Shown: positions 27,301-40,500, counted from the stretch's first letter. The stretch: 64,000 bases of DNA from Litsea cubeba (GCA_012931725.1 CM022948.1:109354477-109418476); one strand, 5' to 3'. Notes: a model not told the origin generated them from the sequence alone. Numbers and translations: made by a program.

Positions 27301-28135
27301 CTAATGTTGAAATGAAAGGGCAAAATCATACCTTAATTTTAATCATCTATATATTTCACAGGTTTAGATGATCATATACATATATCATTGGAGCAGATGA
27401 CTAATTTAAAAGGCCTCAAATATTACGTACCAAATCATTATAATTATTATTGAAGAGAAAGAAATAAAATAAAAGAGAATGCGACTTTCCTATTTAATTT
27501 ATGTAATCAAGAGATATTTAGAAAAGAAAATAAAATGATTTGGAGATAGCAGTCACCTTGACCAAGTTGTAGTCCTCCCGGAAAGTCCCACTACCAGCGT
27601 CTGCGACAGAGTTCTCAGAGCTTAAGAAGAAGGCTTGCGGTGCCCGCGGCTCCACGTTATACTTCCGGCAGAATGGCAGCCAGTGTCTGGCGAAGATGGA
27701 CGCCTGATACGCAGCATGGAAGGTCAGCTCCGATCCACCGTCGTCGGACAGATAGAAAGCGAGCTTGCTAACATCATAGTCATATGCCATGAGCGACAGG
27801 AGCGTGTTGGCGACGAGCGCCGGCGGCTCTCTGTCGGGATCGGCAGTGCACACCATGACGTCGACTGGAGGTACGCTCTGCGGGAGGCGTTGGGGATGAG
27901 TGACATGGTCAGTGGGGTTCCACCGGAAGCTCTGTTGGAAGAGCCACATGACGGCAAACCAGAGCTCGGCGAGGGAGAGGAGCAGCCATAGGAGGCGGTG
28001 GTCGGCCGGGATGTGGGTCAGACGGTAGTAGAGGACAGAGAATATTCCGGCGGCGAATAGGGAGGAGTAGAGCTTGAAGAGAGCCCGGCCGTGGGCTTGG
28101 TGTGGGGTGAAAAGACGGGAGTTGGGAGATGCCAT
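15313..28135 (-). CDS. Cellulose synthase-like glycosyltransferase, copy A (GT2; CslE/CslG/CslJ clade), 728 aa, eight exons
   Basis: Exons on the minus strand are 28135-27557, 21428-21288, 19765-19637, 19233-19021, 18149-18020, 17884-17790, 17032-16685 and 15864-15313. All have GT-AG borders and sum to 729 codons. The start is the second Met (28135): copy B aligns to it and has GTG where the earlier ATG (28150) lies. The protein is a processive-type GT2 membrane enzyme. Two N-terminal membrane helices lie at about 22-42 and 48-66. Catalytic motifs are D-D-G at 131-133, D-C-D at 300-302, E-D at 439-440 and Q-Y-K-R-W at 478-482. A C-terminal block of several membrane helices follows. Known relatives act in Golgi or ER membranes with nucleotide sugars; the substrate here cannot be read from sequence. 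N-terminal and D-C-D regions look CslE-like, while the region after QxxRW looks closer to CslG/CslJ. Intron 1 (6.1 kb) holds a solo LTR and MITEs. All key residues are present, so it is probably functional. Confidence 0.9.
16198..16240. repeat. 20-bp tandem repeat in intron 7 of Csl copy A
   Basis: The word aagccacggccatgtcaatt is repeated directly twice and then begins a third time. It is a simple local duplication inside an intron. Confidence 0.7.
22193..23006. mobile_element. Solo LTR, 804 bp, in intron 1 of Csl copy A
   Basis: The LTR runs 22198-23001, starting TGTGTGGGGATATTTTC and ending in ACTTACA. It is flanked by the 5-bp duplication GTCAC (22193-22197 and 23002-23006). It is much more GC-rich than its surroundings. 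It contains the phrase ctgacttaggcatcggagag, which resembles the U5 part of plant Ty3/gypsy LTRs, and a TATATAAGG-like box (about 22710) about 100 bp before it. No internal retrotransposon domain adjoins it, so it is what remains after recombination between two LTRs. Superfamily is inferred. Confidence 0.8.
23288..23593. mobile_element. Possible MITE with imperfect terminal inverted repeats
   Basis: The left end (ggtctctttgtttgcatag) and the reverse complement of the right end (ggccgtttgtgttacatgg) are similar but imperfect inverted repeats. The CTTTGTTTG / CGTTTGTGTT pattern is common at the ends of plant MITEs. No clear target duplication was identified. Confidence 0.35.
24561..24964. mobile_element. 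TIR element (MITE), 404 bp, in intron 1 of Csl copy A
   Basis: The left end gggtttttgacatattagtc pairs with the right end, whose reverse complement is gagttttgacatattggttc. This gives about 24 bp of terminal inverted repeat. There is no coding capacity. A second, decayed member of the family is at 13841-14248. The flanking 9-mers (aatttacta / tatttatta) are only a partial match, so the superfamily is left open. Confidence 0.65.
27141..27276. mobile_element. Short MITE with TA borders near exon 1 of Csl copy A
   Basis: The 136-bp element has ends TAGGGGAACATTGATATGCA and (reverse complement) TAGGGGGAATGTTTATATGC, with TA at both borders, as in Tc1/mariner-type (Stowaway-like) MITEs. A related and more diverged element is seen at about 45035-45215 in intron 1 of copy B. 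It lies about 280 bp downstream of the exon 1 donor. Confidence 0.65.
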
Positions 28136-28616
28136 CTTTTCAGTTGGCATTTGGCAGTGAAGCTGTGAAGGTATGTGGTGGTTCCCATTCGTCTGCTTCT
28201 TGAGATTGCAATATCATATCCTTTGTTTTTTGTTTTTTTCTCTTTGTCTTTAGCGAGGACAAATGCATGGAGTTTTTAAATCTAAGATGTTTTGAATCAT
28301 CAAGGGGTGTTCTGTGATTTTTGGGGGCCATGGCCCCGCATCCCCAGGGAGGTGGTGGTGGATCAAGATATTTTAACTGACTTTGGTTCACTTTTTTTTA
28401 ATACTTAAACGTGATCATTACGGCATAACCACAGTCCTAAGTACACGTTGGAAGAGGAGGTAACTAGGCCCCACTAGCAAATTTATTATCACGGGGGCTC
28501 TAAATAATTCACTCATGTAGTCATGCATGACATGGAATCCTACTCCTGATCTTCTGAGAACCATGCGATTTTCAGTAGAGTTGGTGGTATATTGTATTTG
28601 AATTCGGATCTTCTTG

Positions 28617-28935
28617 AAGCATGTTTGGAGGTGTGGTGAATTAAGGTGAGGTGAGGTGATGGAAAGTCTTCATTATTCAGGTAAGAAAAGATAAGGGGTC
28701 ATATCGTACACAATTTCAAAATTTCTTCCATCTTTTAAAAAAAAAATAAAAAAAAGTAACATCCTTTTCTCCACTAAAAAAAAAAACTTCACTTTTTTAT
28801 ACAAAAAATAAAAAAAGATCACATATCAAACAACTAAAATAAAATACCATCATAACTCCTTATATTTTTATTCTCTCTTGATTTGATGCTTCACCTTACT
28901 TTACTTCAATTCACTATACATCCAAACACAGCTGA
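28617..28935. mobile_element. MITE, same family as the element at 40569-40856
   Basis: The left end (agcatgtttggaggtgtggt) and the reverse complement of the right end (agctgtgtttggatgtatag) form imperfect terminal inverted repeats, continuing with gtgaatt-aggtgaggtgag against gtgaattgaagtaaagtaag. Inside is a stretch, ACTAAAATAAAATACCATCATAACTC, shared with the copy at 40569-40856. No transposase is encoded. Confidence 0.65.
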
Positions 28936-29561
28936 TGGATTTTACCAGCGATAATAGTGGGTGGACCAATTGCTTTGAGACGGGGGCAGGCTGCCCGTGT
29001 GCATAGAAGCCCGCGGTGACATGGCAGACCGTAATTAGTCCACCTATAGTTACTATAGGATAAAGCCTATAAAGCCTCATCAGATCTGGACTCATTGTAG
29101 TTTCAGGTAGAAAGCCGATCTAGAGAGCTGATCTCCAATGACCCCTGGGTTTCAATGGTAGAAGTACCAATACAGTGGGCACTTGAACATTTTGCTTGAA
29201 TAACAATCTGAATGCACAGGGAGCTCGGTGTGCTGGTGAATATTTCCTCATTACATTAGCACATTCATTTATCAATTTTTGTTCCTTTCCTGGTTTTTCA
29301 TCAAACCTTGGAATTGACTTCCTCCTTGTTGTCTTCTTCATTTAATATTTAAAAGGGAGTCCCATCCCCTCAGTCATGTCCCACAGGTTTCTCTTGAGGA
29401 GAAGGGACCTAGTCTTGTTAAATAACAAAGCAAAGATGAGTCGAACTTGAAACCACAACAAAATCATGCTTTATCAGAATTCATGTCTGTTTATTCATAA
29501 GACATATCTTGATGTAAAATGAGTTTTATGTTTTTATATCAAACTTGACATCAACTAAAAT

Positions 29562-29661
29562 ATGGATTATGGAGAGTCGGTTATAATTTGAATCAGAAAT
29601 ATAAGAAGTGAATGGATTATGGAGAGTCGGTTATAATTTGAATCAGAAATATAAGAAGTGA
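29562..29661 (+). repeat. 50-bp perfect tandem duplication
   Basis: A unit starting atggattatggagagtcggt is repeated twice without a mismatch, just before a poly(T) run at 29677. The perfect identity implies a very recent event, or an assembly effect. Confidence 0.85.
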
Positions 29662-31547
29662 GGTTAATATGAGTTTTTTTTTTTTTTTTTTGGATCTCTG
29701 TGTTCTAAAATAAAATTTCTAAGCCTTCAAATGACACTCTTTAAAGATTGGTTATTTTTTTTTATCGGTAATGGAACTTCAATGAAAAGAACAAATTAAA
29801 GAGCTCATTAAAGATGTTCTTAAGGCTTTCAAACAGCAATTAATACAAGCTTCACTATTAAAAAGCGCGCACACACTTTTGCTTTCATTAGCATTCCCAC
29901 TAAATTTAGATGGTTAGAAGTTAAAACGTGACATCTCATACAAAGTAGAGGCATATATCCATAATGGCTGGGTTCATTGTTGATAAAACACAGGAATTTT
30001 ATATAGTATTTTAATTGTATTAAACTTGATTAGTCTTTACTATAATTAAACACATGAGTTTTTCATAATATTCTAATCGAGTGTATTTTATTTGAAAATT
30101 CTACGGTTGGCAGAAAATATGTTAGATTACATCCCATGCAAAGTGGAGGCATCTTTTATAAAACTAATGAATTTCTTGCAGTATTTTATTTGTACTAAAT
30201 TTAACATCGATCGATTTTAGCAGAAGAAAGACATTTCTCTTGAGCAGCTCAAATTTTAACTAGAGGCACCCATTGTCGATAATACACAAGAAATTTTAAG
30301 ATATTTTATGAAGTGTATCGATCATACGGTTGTTAAGAAAATTTAAGTCATTCACATCCGTCACTTGCCCTCTAAAAGAAAATTCTGGCTCCACCACTAC
30401 CATTATTAATTGTATGCTCAATTTTAGAGTGGGGGCAGACTCTATTTCAATGAAACTAGTGCAACATTCTTGCGTCCGAAGGCCATGATAAAAAATAATT
30501 AAAATATTAATTAGAAACATTTATAAATATTTAGATAAATTATGATATTAATACAAACACGATTAAAATTGAACTTCAAATTAAAGGAAGAAATAAGTAA
30601 AACTATCTAATTAAATTATCTAATACTTAATATTGAAAGAATGATTCAATTACATAGAACAATTGCTCAAAAAATGAAAATTTTTAAGAGACCTTGGCGA
30701 TCAGTGTTGAGAGAAAAGATCCTGGTGGTGATATCTATAGCTCATTCGAGCATGAGAAGATATTAAAAATATGACATACATATATTATATCAGTTGGAAG
30801 ATAATGACCAAATAATCAAATTATGACTTTTAGAAGTTTATGAAATAGTTAGTTTAAGAGAAACTCAAAGAGAGCTGCCCATGTGGGATTTAATGTGAAA
30901 ACTATAGTAAATTTGATTAGATGGACCGTATAAACTTCAATTACTAAAGAGAAATCCATTGTGGAAATCCACTCATTTTTGCTGATATTCTCGTGAGAGG
31001 ATAACGACTAAAAAGAGGAGATAGAGTTGTGAGATGTTTTCTATCTTAAGAAATTAAGTAGAAGACAAAAATGCAACCAGAACTTTGGTAAATTTTCTCC
31101 TGTCAAGAAAGAAGGATAAAAAATGAGAAAGTAAAGATGTCCAAAACTCCTCTTCTCATATATGTGAAAGAAGGGGAGTTGAGGAGGGGCAATTCTAGAA
31201 ACCACCCCAGCCCCCTCCCCTATCATTGCTGATAGAAGTATTTGAATTCTAATTAACAAGTAATGTAAGATTCAAGTCCGTTTAAAGGAATATGAAATAT
31301 CAGGTTTGTTTTGTTTTGGAAAGGAAAAATATCCTCAGAATTCTTGCATGATGCCCTTATAAATCAAATGGTGACTGAATGCAGAGCTATGAATGCACCA
31401 AACCTGGTAAGTTCGGAAAAGTCAAGCAACACGGCATAGTTCGTTTGGATATCTGTAAATCAAATGCCCGTACTCGAAGTTCATATATGATAAATAGAAG
31501 TTTATATCGAAGCTACTTGTTTAGGGGACACACATTCCAAAGGGCCA

Positions 31548-34500
31548 TCATATGAAGGGGGATAGGAAATACAGGAGAGCAAATACTAGAAGAGTAGAGT
31601 AGGCAGTGATAGAAGTGGGCATCCGACCTTTGTCCCTCCTCAAGAACGAGGCCTCGTACAATGGGAGGCTAATCAAGCTTATAACACCCGAAAGGATCAA
31701 TTGCAGGGCCATATGATCAAGGACCGATGGCTCGCCTTGTACTATCATCAGCACCGTCGATCTAAGGAAACAGTAGAGGTTGAGTAGAGAGAGTGTGGTA
31801 GGGGGCACAAACATTGGGGAGGCAACAGCAAACTCCATGACTTCCTGCTTGTACCTCTTGAGGGCATCATCACCTTCACCTTCACCTATCACTTTGCTGG
31901 TTATTTCAAATCCTGACTCAGAAATGCCCAGGGATGTTAAGATTGTGACCAACACTGCGATGAGGAAGGAAGATACCCCTCTGATAATCCACATCCGAGT
32001 CTCGTTCCACCACATCTTGACCGTTCCTTTTCCCGACAGAAACTCTCCCAGGCTGTAGGCATGGGATGCAATCCCCAGGAAGGCAAACACCTTGAACCAT
32101 GGATCAGAGGCCTAGAAAACAATCATCGTAACATAGAAAGACATTTTAGATTACTTGTATGGGGCTATCATTCCTCTTTTACCACAAAAAAAAAAAAAAG
32201 AAAAAAAAGGGGTCTATCAATATCATTCAGGCCTTTTCAACCCGCAAGGCCTGTAAGTCGATACCCAAACTGGGTTATATATTCATAATAAATTTCCTTA
32301 CTTTAGATTTGTCAAACAAGGATTGTTCAAACCCAATTACGCTTGAAAATAGTGCCGATCCAAGATGACTCAAAAGTCAGAACCCTGGCCAAAGCCTTCA
32401 CTCTAATAGCTAGTCAATAAGATTTTCTTTTGAATAATTTCTATTAATATTAATTGATCTGTAACCTAGTCATGACTAAATCAAATAAGCATTGACTGAG
32501 TAAATTGCCAATACTCTGACCAAAGCATACCATGCAAAACGTGATTTTTGGAATCAGGCCCCAAATCCATGTTTTGGATGAATGAGAGTTCGTTTGGCTG
32601 GGTCAATTCAAAGACCCAGCTCTTATAAAAATGGGACCAATTCATTCATGACTGACACCCCTTAAATAAGACAGGGTTACGGCTGGGAGGGAATGCTAGG
32701 ATCTTTGAACACATTGGTGCCGACCCAACCCATTTTCTATAGCTTAACAAAAATCCAAACCCAGGTGCGGATCCAGCCTATCAGTACATGGAGCCATCGA
32801 GTCATTGTAGCCTAAATCCTTCCTACAACATTACCTTGGGGAAAAGTGAGATTCCTTTGGCCATAGCCAAAGGAGCTAGGATTGCATAGCAAAAGATGGG
32901 TAGACTCCAAGTCGCCCAGAGGGTGAATAAACAGTAAGACATGATCTGACCCCACTTCATCCTTTCAATCCCATGTGTAAAAGGGAAAAGGTGTGAGACG
33001 AAGACTTCCAACATGCCAGCGGACCATCTCTTGTATTGAATAAGGGCATCGTTTGTGTTCTGAGGGGCGAGGCCCAAAAACGCTTTCTTTTCGGGTTTAA
33101 AATAAATTGACTGCCAACCTCTCTTATGCAATGCCAAGCCCGTGAGCAAATCCTCTACTGGACATCCATACATCAAACCCATCTGCTCAGAAAAAAAAGA
33201 AAAAGTTGGTTGAGAGAGTTAGAAAAAGATCAGAATTACATTGTAATCCTTGTTTCTTTTCATGCAATGGTCTAAACTTTATTTCATCTTAGAGGTATAA
33301 TATATAATAATTAAGCTTGAACTATGATTGAATAGTTTTATGAAGGAAAATAATGAAATGACAATAAAGTTGTTTGGACATTTTTATTTATTAAAATACG
33401 CAAATTGACAATATCATCAAGTTGGTGGATGATATCGTTAACTTCCTACAATTTCTTCTTTTTGTTCAATATTGACCAATGCTTTGATTGCTTTCCTTTG
33501 ATGGATTATGGCCATCGGATCAATTTTTTTGTCTTTTTTGCCCCATCATTTTATGTGGATTTCATTTAGTTTATTTGGCATTCCATTTTTCCTTTTTTGA
33601 AATGTATGTATTGTTATCCTATGTTATAGGATGATAGAATCTTATTTGGATATACATGGAGTTTGAATGTTATTTTTTTATTGATAAATATTGATGATTT
33701 TTTTTTTAATTGGTCTGTTGTATTTTAATTTCTATTCTTTCTTGGTGGATGATGAGGTTGATCTTGGGTTATTAGGAGAATCAGATAGAGCATGAAGAAG
33801 AGTAGGAAGAAGAAGAATAGATAAGATTTTCTCCAAGAGGGAAGAATAAACCTAGATCAAAACCTAAAACCATCAATGAAGAAAAAGAAAATTAAGTTGC
33901 AAGAGAATGATATAAGTTGACGATATCTGAGGTATTTTCGTTAAAAAAATGTATGAACAACTCCTCTCATTTGATTGTATTTCTTCGTAAAATCGTTTGA
34001 TGAGTTTAAGCTTAATTATTTCATAAAAATTCCTATATGTAAGTTTTTAAACAATGATTTAGTGATGTAATCAGCTTAGGAATTGGTCGACTCATGATGC
34101 TTTAGGACATGATTAATTAGTGTTCTGTGTGCCTGGTCGACACATGTCAGTAATACATGTGACCAAGCCTGACTCTAATTATGTACTTGATCGGGACTCG
34201 ACCCGAATGTTAACCAGGAAGGTCCTTACCTCCTTCCCCCACGGTTTGCCGTGCTCATATGTGCAGGTTGTAAGAGCTTTGGCATTTGCTTCCAACTCGC
34301 TCCACTTCTCATTTTCTCCACGTACTTTCAATTCATTCATTCATTCAACAAGCAGAAGAAAAGAGCTTTTTAGGGTTAAAAAATCAATGTCAATTGTCGT
34401 CAATTTTGGTTGACAAAATGCTCCTTGGTCATTTAATGATAAGTAAAATATACCTGCTTTCGCATCCCATTTTGGTTGAAAATCTGGCGTAAATTTCCTG

Positions 34501-37500
34501 CCATTGAGAGACTCACGTCGGTGAATTGTGCCAGTGCCACAATAGATGGGCCCATTGTAGTTGTTCATGCCAGGGAATTCAAACTGAAGATGAAAGAAAA
34601 AGGTCAAGTTCAATGCAGGTGGTAACAATGATGCAGGGCACGTATGGAAGTTCACAAATCCAAGTGCAGATTACTAGATATATGCATATATGAGCGTTTT
34701 CTTTTATTGCGTGTGATTATAATTACCGATAAATATTATTATTATATAAATAGATGTTTGAATGCTTTAAAATGCTTAGCAAAGTTTTCTTGAAAGTCTA
34801 ATTCAATTAACTTTAACACCTTTTTGCCTCGCCTTCAAATGGCACTCATGTATCCAAAGAGGCAAAGGAATATATGTTGCAAATTTATTTATATTCACAC
34901 ACGTATAAAAATGCACTTCAAAATAAAGATGAAAAACTTGGTGAGTTCACTCTTGACTTTGCCTAATCACCTCATTTTGATGAAAGAAGGAATAAAATAT
35001 AGGGTAAACTCAACTATATCGAATATAAGTGATTGATGCTTGAAATTTGGAGTTAGCAATTTAAAATTGATTGATTTAGATTTTATAAATTTACTAATTT
35101 GAATTTATTATAAACAGTACATATGAATACATGAATATTTAAGTTTTATAAGCATTTGATCTATCTTTAAATATGTTTAAAATATTTTTAAAAGAAATAT
35201 GACACTCTCAAGTCATTGAGTTGACATTATCCAAGTAAATATTTTAGATTTGGATACATTTCTTTAAAATGTGTCACGATATAAAGTCATGGTCCCATAG
35301 TAATTTTGCGACCGAGAGCTAGACATGGTCCTGGCTTTTATACTTCTGCGATAATTTCATCATGATTTTCATTCTTGAGTAAAACCCAAGCATCCTCCCC
35401 TTGTATGGACATTTAGACCTTAAAGATCTTCATCAAGTTAGACGAGGACGCTTCTAGAAGAATAATGATAGATCTAATCTAATAGACCAACACACCAGCA
35501 AAAAAAAAAAAAAAAAAAAAACGGTCGTGTAAGATATATTAATACATAAGAAGGTTGTAAGTTTCTATTCATTACCAATCGCAGAATCCTTCTATGAAAG
35601 TAGTGTGTGATTACGAGAGGGTATAGGAGATATTAGGATCATTGTACTTTAGAGATAATAAAGGTTCCTTGTTTTAGATAAAGAGTTGCATAAGTTTGAC
35701 TGTTTGAGTTATTATTAGGTTGTATAAGTTGAGAACATTTGCTTGGATGAATGTCACGGTACGTTTGTTACAAAGTAATCATTTCCCTTATAAAATTTGT
35801 GCAGGATAATTTGTTGGGGTTGATATTTTGCATCTTCATTGATTGAGATCTTTCCATCCACCACCATCCGTTTGTATGACACTTAGGACATGTTTGTGCT
35901 AACACTTTCCGCAAAGATGTTGACGATTTTCCGTGAAAAATCTATTTTTCATGCATTTAGTGTGGAACAATTCCACGGAAACGCTTTTCTACTTCGTCAG
36001 CATTTTCCTTGCTAATGCTGGAAATGTGTTTCCTATAGGGGGTATGGGAAATGGATTTCATCGGAAAACTTCTCCCTCTTTTCCTCACTCTTTTCCATTT
36101 CAACCAAAAATCCTAAACTCTTTCATTTTTAGTTTCTTTAAATAAATTCTTATTTGATTTGAATAAATAATATACATGTTATGTTATTTTTCCTCAAAAA
36201 GTTATTTCACCAAACAAGAAAATTTGATTTTCTATTAAGAATTCACAGTCGTACAAAACAACATTATCAACAATTTAGTGAGGTTAAAAAAAAATTCACA
36301 CCAAACATGAATTTCTAAATTCTACGGAAATCATTTTTCAAGGTTTTCATTTCTGTGGAATTTATTGACGTGACAATTTTCCCTTTTCGCGGAAAAGGTG
36401 TATACACAAACGTGCCCTTAGAATTGTGTTTTAGGAGAGCTCTAACCAAAGCTTTGTATGAATTTGTAAAGAAGTAAATATTTTACTATTACAGAAAGAA
36501 AAAAGTAGGGAATTAGGGGCTTACATCCCAGATTCTGAAGTGGCCATGGGCATACAAGTCGTTTGGAGTCAAACCCTCAAAACACTGGGGAAACTGAACA
36601 AAAGCGATACGATGGCTCTCCACGGGATCTAAAAAGAAGCACATCGTGTGATGGAGTGTTTGCGAGTTATTTGAGTACATGTCACAGTCCACATTGAGGA
36701 TAAATGGAGCATTACTCATCACGGCTGACACCCGATTCTGTTAAATGCACCACAACAACAATAAAAATAATAATACTTAACAAAAAAATAATAATAATAA
36801 TAACAAACATGAAAATAACAATAGATGGTATCTATTTACAAAAAAACGTATTTTTTATTAGTATATAAAAAAACTCAACCTGGCCCCACCGGCCTTTCCA
36901 TATTCAAGTTTATTTTCAGGATAGGTTCTACTTGACATTTCTGACCTATTTGATAAATGAGTTAGATTTGGGTTAAACTCGTTATTGCTATTTAACCTAT
37001 CAATCCAACTCAAACCAAATTCACCAAAATTAAAAAACCCAACTCAAACAAAATTTTTAATTAAGGGAACGAGTTGACCCTTTTTAACATTTGGGTCAGG
37101 TTCAAGATAACACTTTTAACTTTATATATATATATATATATATATTATCTACAGTTCTCGATCAACTTGACTTTGGCCTAAGTTAGCTGTCACCCAAGAT
37201 TTTCGACCCAGATACATGGGCCTTCCATGTAGGCCTTCGTGGTTTGGGAAGGTCTTTTTTTGGTCCCACCATGGATGCCAAATGAGAGAGATGGAGTAGT
37301 AGAATTACCAAAGCATTGAGGGCCCCAGCCTTGAAATTATGTGGGTGGACCGGCCGTTTCTCCCTCGACACGTATACAAGCGTTGGCATGGGTTTACCTT
37401 CTGCATCCCTGTCGTCACCATTTGGTCCATTTCCACGTAACAGAACCTAACAAAGAGCACACCATGATTAGATTAAATTAAATCATGCATCATGCAAACC

Positions 37501-40500
37501 TTACACAAAGAAGGTCATTTTGAATGGCAATTGTAATGAAAATCTACTTGGCAAAACTAAAGAGAAAAACAAGCTTTTCAAGTATCATAAAAGGGGAAAA
37601 AAGAAGTATTGTAATGATTCCAACTTTCACTTCTCTTCTTTTACAACCAAAAAAAAAAAACACTCTCACTTCTTTTATAGCTAGTGGCCCACCTGATGGT
37701 TCGACCAAAAAGACCTTTTGGGCTGCTCCGTGGGCCTTTTCAGATGGACGCAGACCTTTTAGCACATGGTTTGATCACCTGGCTCCTGTACCCCTCTTGT
37801 GATGAATGGCCGGGCCAAGTTGCATGATTAATGAGACTTTTTCGTTATAATGTAATGAATAAACATGAGTCCGAGTTGTCTAGTGCTCTCAGAGCACTTC
37901 TTTGTTGTACAGGACATTGATGAGTCAGGCCCAAATGACCCAACCCATGAGGATGAAGCTCAGGTCCAAGCCCACGAAGAGACCAAGTCAAGGCAGCCAC
38001 GTTGCTTCGGAAGCAATCCCGCTCCTACCAGGTCCTGCGGAGAAATATCGCACCTGCCTCGTCCAGCGCGAGGGCAGTTCCTCACCTGCCTCCTCCAACG
38101 CGAGGGCAGTTCGAGGGTTCCAAGGACGAACGTTGCTGAAGAGTCGTCCCCATCTGTTAGGGGAGGACTATAAATCAAGGAGTCCCACCAGCACTTGCGG
38201 AAGGATGGATCTCTCTCTATTCACTTCGACGCTTGTATTCCTCTAGTTTGTAATAATCATTGAGGAAGTAAAACACCACAGGCAATCTCTGCCTTTCTGA
38301 AGTGGACGTAGGTCATCTTGACCGAACCACTATAATCCCTTTTCTCTTCTTTAATTATTCTACATTTATTACTTGACCGGTGGTGTCCGAAACCCAATTT
38401 TGGCATCATCAGACATTATGGTAGAATTGGTTGAGTTTATGAACTTAGATCGATCACGATGCAACACAAGCCCTGCCTTGAGAAGGGCGGGAGGGGCAGC
38501 CGCCTAGGGCCCATTATTGAAAGGGGCCCTTTATTACATGCAATGAGTCATATGGCCTAATAACTTATTTTAGAAAATTTTAATGAGTCTAAATATTAGT
38601 TTTAAAGGAGCCAAAAAGGCAACAATACAAAGACAATTAAAATAGAAGGGGCCCACTGCACTATGCCCAATTGGCAATTGCCCATTAATTTATTCAACTA
38701 AAAAGGGTCCACCGCCCAAATTGACATAGTCCCAAAAGAGCCAATCAAAACAGCCCATCGCCTCTATTGCCCAATTGCCCATCACCCATTAATTCAATTT
38801 ATTCAATTTTCTCCACCAAACCAAATCTTCTCCAGCAAACTTCCAAACCAAACGCCACTCAGCAGTCTGCAATCTGCATGCCTTTCTCTTAAGTCTCAGA
38901 CTCTCAGACAGATTATAATCTCGTCCAAAGTCCAAACCAGGTAATTTTATTTTATTTTTTATAGATGTTTATCTTCTTACTTCTTAGTTCTTATAAATTA
39001 TAATCTAATAATCTTATTCAGTTATTCTATAAATCTATAATAGATTTGTTATTTTGTTATAATATGTAATTATGTATTTATCCGATGATCTGATTATCTG
39101 AAGATTGAAATTCTGAATCATATGATTTTTTCCATAGTTTTATATATATAAAATTTGGAAAATGAATAACAGAATAAGGTATCTTTAATTCTTTATATCT
39201 GCCTATCTGGTTAACTGGTTTGATATGGTTTATGGACCACTCGGCCACTGCTCAATCAAAATAGCCAAGCATAAATATAATAGTCTATATTTTGTAATTT
39301 TGTAAGCTATTAGCAATAATTTTGATGTATGACATTAATATTAATAAATAATTCAGAACTTCTAGTCATATTTTGCTTGACTTATATGAGAAATTTATTT
39401 ATTTATGTATTAAATGTATTTATCATATGATATTATTTGATTTTTAATGAAATTATTATTTTTGGGCTAAATATATAAAAACATGTTATATATATATGTA
39501 TATATTAAAAAACTATAAAATTAAGTGAATAAAGGGCCCATTTTAGTGAGTCAGCCCGGGCCTTTGAAAAGTTAGGACCGGCCTGATGCAACATCAAGTC
39601 AACTTTTGTGGATGTATATAATCATCAAAGTGCTCGTTTTCTTGATAGATCTAATAGTTCTTACAAACTATATCACCACGTATGATATTTTAAAAAGGGA
39701 GTTGAAAAGCTTTCTCTAACACAAGTGTATAGAGAACCAAAATCCTAAAATTATATATAAAAAAAAAATTCAAATTTTACAGGTGTTGCGTTTATCTCGT
39801 AAGAAAAACGAGTAACTGAATCGAAATGATGTCGTGGGGCTAGGGATCACCAAATAACTCAGCTTTTCATAATGCCACTATCTTTCTCTATGTGACTGCT
39901 TGTCTTTTATAGTGTATTACCCATGAATCAAAGGGGTTCCTAATTTTATCACAAATCTCTCAACAATTGAATGCAAGTTTCTTAGGAAAATGGTCCTTTA
40001 ATTGGATTCGTTACAACGTTTATGATCATCAATGACGGAAGAGTTTTAGCCAACTAAATCCAACGAGCATTTAAGGCTCTTGTGTGGCCATCAAGTGGGG
40101 GTCATAGGCCCACATGTCAACATAGTTGACCAACAAATGTAGATAATTCTGTACTTGGCAAAATAAAATTTTATAAAAATATTTTTTTTGTTAAAGTTTT
40201 TCTAATACTGTTGCTATATTCTTAATTTAATTTTCCTTTACCGAAATAAAAAAAATATTTTTTTTATTGTTTCATACTATTATGTCATTCTATATGGATT
40301 TGCCAAGAGAAAGACCTAGTCCCCGCCATTGCCCATCAGGATTTAATAACAAACGAATCAAATCAAACCTCTTAAATCTATTGGTTCTTGTTTGTTCTCT
40401 CATGTTATGTCCCATTCGTCCCTTGTAGGTTACAGTCGCTTGTTTTGATGGTGGAGCTGTGTGTGTGAAATGATGACATTTAACTTTTGGTTTAGGGCAG

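Larger units (their letters stand above)
28136..31400. other. Intergenic between Csl copy A 5' end and copy B 3' end
   Basis: About 3.3 kb separates the copy A start codon from the copy B stop codon. It must hold the copy A promoter, but no convincing TATA box with correct spacing is seen. Contents are a MITE (28617-28935), a 50-bp tandem repeat (29562-29661) and AT-rich sequence without coding frames. Confidence 0.5.

Noticed and set aside
27635..27991. Plus-strand frames opposite Csl exon 1 (also 46773-47129)
   Set aside because: Shadows of the GC-rich first exon in copies A and B. Both exist only because the sense exon lacks certain codons.
37122..37145. CRISPR-like or satellite array
   Set aside because: Only simple TA, GA and short tandem duplications occur in the window; no regular repeat-spacer structure exists.
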